A stretch of DNA of 64,000 bases, taken from the NCBI GenBank assembly GCA_947561585.1, contig CANNZV010001117.1:1-64000 (forward strand), in the 5' to 3' direction. Source of the DNA: Caprella mutica (lineage: Eukaryota; Arthropoda; Malacostraca; Amphipoda; Caprellidae). Positions 55,710-64,000 of the stretch are shown piece by piece; position 1 is the first letter of the stretch, and each line of letters opens with the position of its first letter. Under the pieces are notes generated by a model, which worked only from the letters and a program-made list of their open reading frames with translations, did no database searches and had not been told where the DNA came from. A program made the position numbers and the translations under genes.

Positions 55710-56312
55710 GTCAATTTGGGTTGGGAGAGAGAGCGGATACCAAATGTTCGACTTCGTTGATCAAGATGATATCAAGTACAGACAGTTAGAAGGTTAGTAT
55801 TTTAAAACTATCATCTACAGTAGATATATTCTAATTACCTTTCGAATCTAGGATATCATCTGTAGTATCTTGTAGTACCTCTAGTCACTAGAGTTACCAC
55901 AGAGTTTCTCTTTTCTTAGTTACATTAGTTTATATATAGTTAGTTTATATGCATCCATAAATTATTAATAGAATCACGTTATTGCCTATTTCCTTTTAAC
56001 GTCAGCAATGCGAGATTTGGTTCCGAAATTGAAATTAAAGCCCGTATTAATTTTTTTGTAATTCATTGCTAAAGATCAAGAAGTTTCAAATTTGATTAAA
56101 TGAGTGAATTTATTATATATTTTTTCTTTTCAGCCCCTTTAGTGTCAAGCCAATTGTACTTCAACGGCAGTGAAGAAATAGGAGGAGATGGCTGGCAATT
56201 GGGTCGTAGTTTCAATTTGGTATTCCGAAATATCCATATACTTAGAAATATGCCTAATATTATACATCGGTTTAGGACCAACTTGTTGGAAGAAAAAATA
56301 CGAAAATACTGA
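55710..56312 (+). pseudogene. Gene G2, copy B: exons 2 and 3 intact, exon 1 lost
   Basis: Exon 2 (55710-55792, TTTCAG before, GTTAGT after) is 83 bp and open in the G2 frame (SIWVGRESGYQMFDF). Exon 3 (56134-56312) joins through G plus CC and is open to TGA: APLVSSQLYFNGSEEIGG, DGWQLGRSFNLVF, RNMPNIIHRFRTNLLEEKI. Where copy A has AGCTAATTG, B has AGCCAATTG, and B also keeps the CTTAGAA-containing stretch deleted in A. Exon 1 is absent because of the junction at 54947, so this copy needs another start. Confidence 0.55.
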
Positions 56313-56654
56313 TGCGAAGCTTAAAAAATTAGTCATAAGCTACAACTGTTATGAAGACAAGATCAGCTATTTACGTGCTGTTGCATAAAATATCAAATTC
56401 TAAACTCACTTTAGTTGTTAAATAGATAGCATTTTTGTTATTTTCTTCTTCATAGGCATTATTTTACGAGTTTATTTTAATGTAAACTTAGTTATCATTA
56501 CCTTTATATTAATCTCATGTACTGCAAAATATCATTATATTATGCTGATAACATAGTTTTAATTGTCCCTTCTGTATCAACTAATTGAAGAAATAATTGT
56601 CATTATTATAAAGATATCGTAGGAAATCAACTAATTTTAAAATAAATGGGTGGT

Positions 56655-56715
56655 GAGTTTTCCTAGGGTGTGAGATTTCCAGGTGTGAGTTTTCCGGGTA
56701 CGAGTTTTCCTACCG
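56655..56715 (+). repeat. Minisatellite, 17 bp unit (copy B)
   Basis: Shorter allele of 12539-12625. Confidence 0.75.
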
Positions 56716-56943
56716 CCCTTAGAATCCTATGATTCATTCTGAATTAAAGAAGAATTTGTAATTTGAAAATAGGAAAGTTATTATTTGAAATACGTAAGTT
56801 GTTATTTGAATTATGAATGATTAATATTCATTATATTTCTTAATTCTTCTAAACACAAAACTAGATAGGTACTCTTTAGTTTCCAGTTGGCAGAAGCTAT
56901 ACCAGTTGAAATAACGCAGAATTAAACTTGGAAAGAAAAGGCT

Positions 56944-57165
56944 ATGATTGCTAAACTAATTCCCCAAAAGGAGAAGAAACAAGATAAAATAAAAACGAAA
57001 CAACTAGCTAAAATTAAAGACCTACAGAAACATTTGAAAACTCTGAAGACAGCAATGACCAGGAGAGGAAAAGAAGTGACTATATTGATAGCCTCCTCTT
57101 GGAACAAGAAATGCTTCATGCAGTTAGGACCAAACTGCTGGCAATCTAAAAAAGAACGTTTATAA
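56944..57165 (+). CDS. Small lysine-rich ORF, hypothetical (copy B)
   Basis: 73 codons, same as 12858-13073 except I for T at one site, CFMQ for CIMQ and a different end (QSKKERL), caused by the ~60 bp indel. Possible 3' UTR of G2. Confidence 0.25.
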   Translation: MIAKLIPQKEKKQDKIKTKQLAKIKDLQKHLKTLKTAMTRRGKEVTILIASSWNKKCFMQLGPNCWQSKKERL

Positions 57166-57408
57166 CTACTGAAAAAATCTCACTCTGAACAGAAGTGCCA
57201 TTAGAGGACGACTTCGTAGTCTGAAATCCTGATGTGCACAATTCGAAATCGATTCTGCGTCTGCCAACGAAAAAAAAGGGAAGAAGATTCCACTTATATG
57301 CCGAATAGTGAAACTGTGAAATAAGAAAACCGCACAGCGCATTTCTTTTACTCGATTTCTGTATCTCTTCAAACATTCATATTGTATTTTTTGCTAGATC
57401 TTTTAACT

Positions 57409-57414
57409 AATAAA
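57409..57414 (+). terminator. Polyadenylation signal AATAAA after G2 (B)
   Basis: Counterpart of 13381. Confidence 0.45.
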
Positions 57415-58105
57415 CTATTCCTATGAAAGATAAGTTTTTTTATGTCCCGTTACCAGTGGCGTGCGTCTATAGATTAAATGCGCACATCATAAAGAGTTAC
57501 TATAGGATTGCAGGCGGGCTCCGAAAGGAGGCTCTCACAACAAAAGCCTGAGGTTACGGCAGTACCACTGACTGTGTCATTAGGCGGGGTGGGCTCGCGA
57601 TTCACCTCCACCCTGAAGTTTATGTTAATTAACTTAACATTTAATATTTTTTTAATTGATTAACATTGAAGTAGGTTAAGTTGAGTTACCAGACAGATCC
57701 AAAATTTCGAATAAAAATAAAATATGATAATCATTAAAATAACCAGTTAAATAATAATTATTATATACTTTTTCATACAAGATTGAAAATGTGGAACATT
57801 CCGTTCGATCATAAAGGTATATTTCTTATTTATGAATAAAATTGTATTTTAAGAAGGTTGGAAATTTAAAGTTAAATTTTCTACCAAATCGCCACGTGCG
57901 AGAAAAATTAGCAGCTCCACGTTCATAAAAGAGAAACAGTACCACCCTCCCCATCTGAGGTCTACCAACTTACTGCCCACTGAGACTCTAGTAAACACTA
58001 TGTAAATAACATAATATATAGGACGACAATCCGCATGGACTATGGAGGAAGCAAGGCTTGCAAAAAAAAGTAATGCCAGAAGTTGGCGCATGAGAGGTTC
58101 CTGAC

Positions 58106-58263
58106 CACAGAACATTGAATAAGAAGCTCAGATCCAACGTGTACACAGTCGTAAAATTTCAACCAATCACGTTCATTGATCGCTGACGTCACTATAAACA
58201 CTCTCTCGAAAACCTCAAAAGTAATATAATGGGATCTACACTTCTTCTATTCAATGTTCTGTG
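58106..58263. mobile_element. hAT-like MITE, 158 bp (copy B)
   Basis: Same as 14079-14236, with TTCCTGAC duplicated at 58098-58105 and 58264-58271. Confidence 0.85.
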
Positions 58264-59647
58264 TTCCTGACCCCCAAAGCACTCTAGCGGCCATTCGGTA
58301 TGTGGCCACTCAGTGCTAAAGCCTGTAGTATACTGGACTTGGAGAAAAGATCTTATTTAGTAGGAAGTTCTAGTAGGTGGAAGTAGAGAAGTCTGGGTAA
58401 CGTCAGAACTAAAACGTGACGTCACCCTAGCGTCAGTCAAGGGAGCGTCCAAGCTTGTAGTAAACAGCTGATCTGTACTCACTATTCTGCAAAATTCTTA
58501 GGTATCTGATCCTTTTGTTCAATATTTTTATCTAGATTGATGGAAGAAGATTAAGTGATGGAATATTTGGGCAACAGATTCAAAGTTAATGACTTAAATA
58601 AGCGTTAAGTAGAGATCGTACAAGGTGCTTTCTATCTCCTTGCACAAGAATGCTTGCCCCGGCGGTAGCCAGAGTTTTTTTATTTTGTTCTTTAGCTCCG
58701 CCCCTTTCTTCAAAATAAGAGTACCGAACTACTGCACAGTACATAAAATAGAAATTAAGTTTAAATCCACAGCGTACAGAAATAAAGATTTTAGGAATTT
58801 TGGGTAGTGACGTTAAAAAAAAGATGTATATTTTTCATTAAAGCCCACTAAAGAGATTTAAAATAGTCAGTGGTCAATAATTTATTCCCTTTATCAGTGG
58901 TCAGGGCTCTTCAATCTAGTTCGGGGATCAGCGATTGAGTCTTATAAAATAAGGTAATATATTGATGAGATGTTGGAACTACATATTTTGTCCAAAATTG
59001 AAGTTTGTCAGTTCCACTTCAAAATTCGAAACAACTTGAGAAGAATAACTGAACATTATTTAATTTATCCTCTGCGAGTTAAACTAGATGTATCTTTGAC
59101 TTAACTCATTTGAGGTATATACATTTATCATAATCACGTGACACCTCTATTCACTGATTGGCTCAAGATATGTGACGTCACGCACAGTAACTTAACACAA
59201 AAAACAATAATTATTGGGCTACTGCCTCCTTAATCTTTTTACTGTGACTTACTATAGTCGAATGCATGGAAGGGAGAGGTTGTAACAATAAGATACCCAT
59301 TTAATTTAGTTGTGCTTACTGTATAGGTCAGTAGCTACCAGAGGTGGGCAGCGCTACTTTGAAAAGCAGCGGCGCTGCCGCTACATGCCGAATAATATAG
59401 AGGCGCTACAGCTATATTTTGAGAAATACAGCGATTCTGCCGCTCTGAGAAAATGTATATATTTATGGTCACTTACACTCGTACAGTGTCTTACACTCGT
59501 ACTGATTAGTCAGCAATAAACAACAAAAGTGTCGGACTACTGAATAGTAACCCATTAGAAACTAGTGGTGCCGTTTTTAGAGAAGAAATTTTCTCCAAAA
59601 ACAATCCACTGTAAAATACTGAAATATATCACCTATAATGTTTCAGC

Positions 59648-60071
59648 CACAGAACATTGAATAGAAGAAGAAGTGTAGATCCCATTATATTACTCGTGAG
59701 TGCCGTTTACAGTGACGTCACTTAAACTAGAGCCAATCAGAGGCTTCGTTTCACCAGTTCTGTTTGAGTCCGTATTTTGAATGCGTATTACAAGCGAAAT
59801 GGTGTCAGTTTGTGTTTGTTGCAAAGAAGATTAGTTTATTATTGCTTAGTAGCTGGGCTATAGAATATAGATAATCGTGTACATAATTTGGTAGGAAGAT
59901 ATGACTCCCAGCAAAGATAATGAGCTGAGGTAGAATGCACGCTCAAACTGTTTTCGAGAGAGTGTTTATAGTGACGTCAGCGATCAGTGGACGTGATTGG
60001 TTGAAATTTCACGATTGTGTACACCATGTGTACACGTTCGATCTGAGCTTCTTCTTATTCAATGTTCTGTG
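59648..60071. mobile_element. hAT-like element, 424 bp, only in copy B
   Basis: Ends CACAGAACATTGAATA and TATTCAATGTTCTGTG, flanked by the 8 bp duplication GTTTCAGC (59640-59647, 60072-60079). Copy A has the empty site at 15612-15619. Long terminal arms resemble 14079-14236 and contain GTGACGTCAC-like palindromes. The ORF starting 59935 crosses the element end and is fortuitous. The duplicated target includes the TTTCAG of an acceptor-like site, so the insertion left an intact acceptor next to the exon scrap at 60079. Confidence 0.9.
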
Positions 60072-60078
60072 GTTTCAG

Positions 60079-60286
60079 CTGTTTTACCATGCCTTTTTCG
60101 ATGGATACACGGAAGAAATCAATGTTACTATGGACGGAGAGGTATCTTGAGACTGATCACCAAACAGTACTCTTCGCATGCAAAATGCAAGCCACATTAG
60201 ATGGCTCAGACGGTTGGGCTAAAACTTGGCTCACTATATCGCCAACGATATTTGATGTCAACATCGACTGGAGAGTGGCGGTGTGA
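60079..60286 (+). CDS. Coding-like scrap, fuller in copy B
   Basis: After TTTCAG: LFYHAFFDGYTEEINVTMDG, then GEVS and TGA in this frame. The sequence TDHQTVLFACKMQATLDGSD, GWAKTWLTISPTIFDVNIDW and RVAV to TGA follows, open from 60150 in a neighbouring frame. Composition is coding-like, but I recognise no family. Most of it is deleted from copy A. Confidence 0.3.
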
Positions 60287-60440
60287 TAATTTGGACTGAG
60301 ACTATTGGAAATGAACTGGTTGGATGTTTCTGGATTACAGAAAGAGTGAAATAAATATTACTAATTATATTAACTTTTTGAAGGGTAGAATTGTTCATTG
60401 TCCGAAATGTAGACATGCTGCGTTTAAAATAAAAGTCGTA

Positions 60441-60635
60441 CTGTAGTACTCCTTTAGAGGATGAGTTAGGATGAACACTGTATAGTGAACAAAATTTAAT
60501 TTTCTTCTAGTCTGCTATGAATTATGAATTACCTTCAGTTTTTTAGAAAACTGAAGGCTATTTTACGGCTGACTAAGAAAATTTGTTCACTGTACTGGGT
60601 ACATCCTAACCCATTCACTATAGAGGAGTTCTACT
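60441..60635. mobile_element. MITE with CTGTAG ends and internal palindrome
   Basis: Left CTGTAGTACTCCTTTAGAGG and right (reverse complement) CAGTAGAACTCCTCTATAG, then GGTTAGGATG and GTGAACAAA(A)TTT on both arms. The centre holds ACCTTCAGTTTTTTAGAAAACTGAAGG-type symmetry. It resembles Tc1/mariner MITE ends; no target duplication is clear. It lies in the part missing from A. Confidence 0.6.
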
Positions 60636-60730
60636 GTGATAAGTTCGTCGATGGCAAGTTAATGGTATGGTCCAGATTCAAATCCAACTGAATGTGTATG
60701 TGGGAGGACGTCAGTTCTTGTAAGACGATA

Positions 60731-60859
60731 ATGTCTGATACAATTAAGAAATTCACAGATTTGTTGGATGAGTGTCTTTGGAAAATGGTGGAAAAGAGGG
60801 GAATCAAACCGAATGTTAACTTGCAGTTAGCAGTTTCTGTCATGATTCGTGTACTTTGA
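60731..60859 (+). CDS. Short coding-like ORF, copy B only
   Basis: 43 codons from ATG to TGA: MSDTIKKFTDLLDECLWKM, then VEKRGIKPNVNLQLAVSV and MIRVL. Helical, coding-like composition, and the frame extends upstream to an earlier TGA. Copy A has lost the middle (about 16196-16235), keeping only the last codons. Unknown function. Confidence 0.25.
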   Translation: MSDTIKKFTDLLDECLWKMVEKRGIKPNVNLQLAVSVMIRVL

Positions 60860-62630
60860 TTAACATATTTTTAACTAAACAGCAATGAAGGCTATTAATG
60901 AAAAAATGATAATGAGAATTATTTGAAACATTTATTATATTGTACGTGCTCTAGTTAACGCACTTCATTAACATTGAATCTGTTACGTAAATAGTCATCA
61001 ATTAATTAGTCTAAAGATAAAAAATTATTGAGCAAAATGATCCCATAAAGTATTTTGTTTAACAGTGTGAGAGTTCTCACCAGCTGTTTAGTGTTTACTA
61101 CAATTGGACGCTCCCTTGACTGAAACGAAGGGTGACGACACGAGTCATGACATGTTAACGGAACTGTTAGCTAAATTACGTTGTTGAGAGTCACTTCACT
61201 AATTCCATCTTCTGGAACTCCCTTCCAGTTTAGCCGAATGCACGTAAGGAAGAAGATATGCCGCTCCTGTAAAGGTCAATAGCTTCAAAATTTAGATTAT
61301 AAAGATTTTAGAGAATAGCCCCAACTCATATTCGAAAAATCTCTAATTTACCAATAGCGTTGCTGGTGAGACCGTGAGGCAGGACGTAAGTGGAGGGGGT
61401 AAAATTATTGCCATCACCATGGAAAATTCGTATGAGTAGAAACTGAATAAGATTGAATGGTTAAAATTACTGGGAATATATTTAATTAAAATTAGACAGT
61501 CGCGTGCGTGACGGTATATAATATTATCACTACCTAGTCCTAGAATCTATATTGATAAGTACCTTCAGCCAAAATGAAGTTTGTCTGCCACTACAAAACT
61601 TGCTACATTAATTGGAGAAAAGTATATAAACTGAAATACTAGCAGATGGAAGTAATGAAGTAACTGTCAACAACATATTTGAGCTTACAGATCCGTTAAC
61701 ACGTCGTGATGTCACCCTTCACGTTTGTCAGTCTACTGACAATTGGAACCTAGACAATTATTATATTAGCGTTTTTTTTATCAGACTTTACTAAGTTAAT
61801 AATATAGAAGACCTTTACTACAGTTATAACTAGGGTTGTGATGCGTTTTGCATAATATATATAATATAAAATGCTATGAAAACGACCAGTTTACTGTTTA
61901 TACCTCAGTATGGTCAGGTGAGTCAGTAAGTGAAGGCCTTGTTACACGGTGCGAGTTACTGTCGTGACAGTAGACAGCAGCTGTCCCACTATACTCGCCT
62001 GCCAATAGTTTAATGTTGATAGAATTGAATCTCCATGACAGTTACTCGACTGATGCGGTCACACTGTGCGAGTAGCTACACTGCAGAAGTGGCTAGGCCA
62101 ACTGGCACCGTCTTTAGTTTGCCGCTCAGTCTCAGTCATGCTGTGAGTAGAGGAGGTCTGTACCAAATAACTCATTAGTTTAGGAAAGTTATTTCACTGC
62201 GAGCTTTGTACAGTAACTGTGCACAAACTGCACATCCTGTTGCTAACAATGCACAGAGAAAGTGCCACCGTCCGACTGACTGACAGTTTGGTGATTAGAA
62301 CGAACATTGTCAGTTTCTCAATTTCATTACGAAAACTGCGTTTCGTAGTGCAATTCTGCCCCAAATGGTGAGTCAGAAGCCAAAATAATATAGCGTTTTG
62401 GGGGACGCTTTCAAACCTTAGCAAATCGCGCGATCTGCCGGCAGTGATCAGGCGGCTAACATAGCCCATGGAAGCCGTTACAATCGTGTTAGCTTCTAGT
62501 GTAGATTTAGAAACGAGGGAGAGTACACGTGTGTGCGTCGCTCTCAGACCTGACTGAGTAAGTTGAGTAACGATTCTCGTTAGCACAACAGCTGATGTTA
62601 ACTTACACATTATTCTTCAAAATACTTTAG

Positions 62631-62841
62631 GTATCTGATCATTTTGCTCAATAATTTTCTCATCTATGGACATTTAACTGATGTAAGAAGATTAATTGAT
62701 GAATATTTAGGCAACAGATGCAATGTTAATGACTTAAATAAGCGTTTGGAGGAGCGTTTGCTAGATGCTTGCACCCTCCCTCGTTTCTCAAACGTCACTG
62801 GCCATGTGCGAATGCTCCCTGTACTGTCAGTCTGTTGCTAG
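62631..62841 (+). CDS. Coding-like exon, unknown protein (copy B)
   Basis: Counterpart of 17987-18197 with a silent GCG to GCT change and CGT to CAT near the end. Open from the acceptor-like TACTTTAG to TAG. Confidence 0.3.
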
Positions 62842-63529
62842 GGTGACGTCATATGTGTGCTGTGACGTCACCACACGACATAGCGGAACAACAACAAGAC
62901 GCCAAGGAAGCTGTTTTGACTGAAGCGAAGAGAGACAAGGAAGCTCACTTGACTAATTGCTAACAACAAGGTGTTAACACGATGGTTCCGCTTATACGTT
63001 GTTGGTTTAGCCGTTACACCGCTTCCTTAGTACTATAACTTCCTTGTCAGTGATAATCAAGACATGATCAGGGTAGGGTGTGTTATAATGAGCTGGCCCA
63101 TCGAGCTCGTTGCGAGGCCACCCGAATGGTGGAGCGTATGAGTTGTCAGCACCGTGACTTGTGAGCCGTCGCGCGATAAAACTTTTTTTTATGATGTTTT
63201 CATACAATTTTTGCAAATGAAATTCTTGATAAGTATTATAATTTTGCACTGAGAACGAATTTTTAATGAATTCCATTATGAATTTAATAATTAATGAATA
63301 TTATATCGCATAGCATCACACAGCAGAATAGTTTTAAATATATACACATAGTGAGTTGCTCTTACGGAACTTTGACATTTTTCTCACAATGCATACTTTG
63401 TATTAACACCTAATTATTATTTGAATACCTAACTTATTATCATTAATATAGTAGAAATGCAACATTTGTGCATAACATAATAGCTTTAATTTGACTCCCG
63501 TTACCATTATTTAAGTATACTGTAGGGTG

Positions 63530-63706
63530 AATTACGAATTATCGGTCAGTTTCATATCTTCGGTCATATAAGATAAAACTATATTACAATTGTTATTTAA
63601 ATTTTATTGTAGATACCAACTAAAATAGAATTTAGCTAAATAACAATTGCAATATAGTTTTATCTTATATGACCGAAGATATGAAACTGCCCGATAATTC
63701 GTAATT
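63530..63706. repeat. Palindromic MITE, 177 bp (copy B)
   Basis: Same element as 18874-19050; arms here agree better, both carrying ATAAGATAAAACTATATT. Confidence 0.8.
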
Positions 63707-64000
63707 TTCCCAGATGTAAATATTCATTTTCCAATATTGATTTCAAAAGAGGTAAAAATATATAACGCGTGTTATTGTAAGGAAAACACTAGTGGGTAAC
63801 ATTATTATAACCATCATATATTATTATTATCAACAGAGTTTAATATAGGTATATCAATTTGCCTATGTTCAAAGTTACCGCCACCTGTATTTAAATAATA
63901 TAGCGCGTGGGTTAGTCACTCATAACATCTTGCGATTGAAGTGTTTACATCTTATAATTAATTAGATAACATTCATTAGAGCAAGCCATGACGATATTTG

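Larger units (their letters stand above)
46863..64000 (+). repeat. Segmental duplication, copy B
   Basis: Second copy of the duplication, matching copy A from base 1 onward and still matching at the last base of the window (B 64000 corresponds to A 19344). The offset drifts from 46862 at the start to 44656 at the end because of the indels. B holds empty sites for two elements present in A (54391-54399 and 60698-60707) and has its own insertion at 59648-60071. The distance between copies is filled by the tandem exon array, a retrotransposon and a region of decayed elements. Confidence 0.95.

Noticed and set aside
59935..60150. 71-codon ORF reading from the B-only element into the exon scrap
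   Set aside because: Its start lies in a recent insertion absent from A; only the LFYHAFFDGYTEE part has an older history.

Overview
This is eukaryotic, intron-bearing, AT-rich nuclear DNA, most likely from an arthropod. A sap-feeding hemipteran is a low-confidence guess, based on the mix of I-like, MULE-like, piggyBac-like and hAT-like elements. There are no rRNA, tRNA, CRISPR or bacterial features. The only long intact proteins belong to one non-LTR retrotransposon; everything else is short exons, exon fragments and decayed gene copies.

Layout. (1) 1-19344 and 46863-64000 are two copies (A and B) of one direct duplication of at least 17-19 kb, each cut off by a window edge. Each copy carries the remains of several small multi-exon genes. 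A recurring module (AATAAA polyadenylation signal, then a TATA/GC-box/CCAAT block) lies between them. One gene family, called 'P' here, is present as P0 (358-1411), P1 (4171-7160), P2 (45413-48280) and P3 (51500-54080), all damaged. A second gene, 'G2', has matching splice phases and is broken in a different way in each copy. The copies also differ by clean insertions with target-site duplications: 7456-8321 and 15758-16185 only in A, 59648-60071 only in B. (2) 21019-38089 is dominated by a tandem array with a ~243-250 bp period. Each unit has a GC-rich segment that looks like a small exon (111 or 117 bp, phase 0 at both ends) followed by an AT-rich ~133 bp intron-like segment with a candidate branch point and a T-rich tract before AG. 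There are 35 exon-like units in three blocks, with 1481 bp and 1981 bp higher-order repeats. (3) Inside one intron-like segment sits a 5.5 kb I-like element (28175-33711) with intact gag-like ORF1 and EN-RT-RNase H ORF2, a (TAA)n 3' end and a 13 bp target-site duplication. (4) 38.1-45 kb is a graveyard: a piggyBac-like MITE, a Tc1/mariner-like fragment, an 18 bp minisatellite, a MULE-transposase-like fragment and a reverse-transcriptase-like fragment.

How it may fit together. Exons at 21928-22039, 23320-23359 and 23511-23678 join in one reading frame, and 38737-38844 is a phase-0 terminal exon after the array. The array could therefore be a set of amplified cassette exons in one gene, giving a protein with many or selectable 37-39 residue modules. 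It could equally be a satellite that captured one exon. Only transcript evidence can decide. Splice calls here are read by eye.
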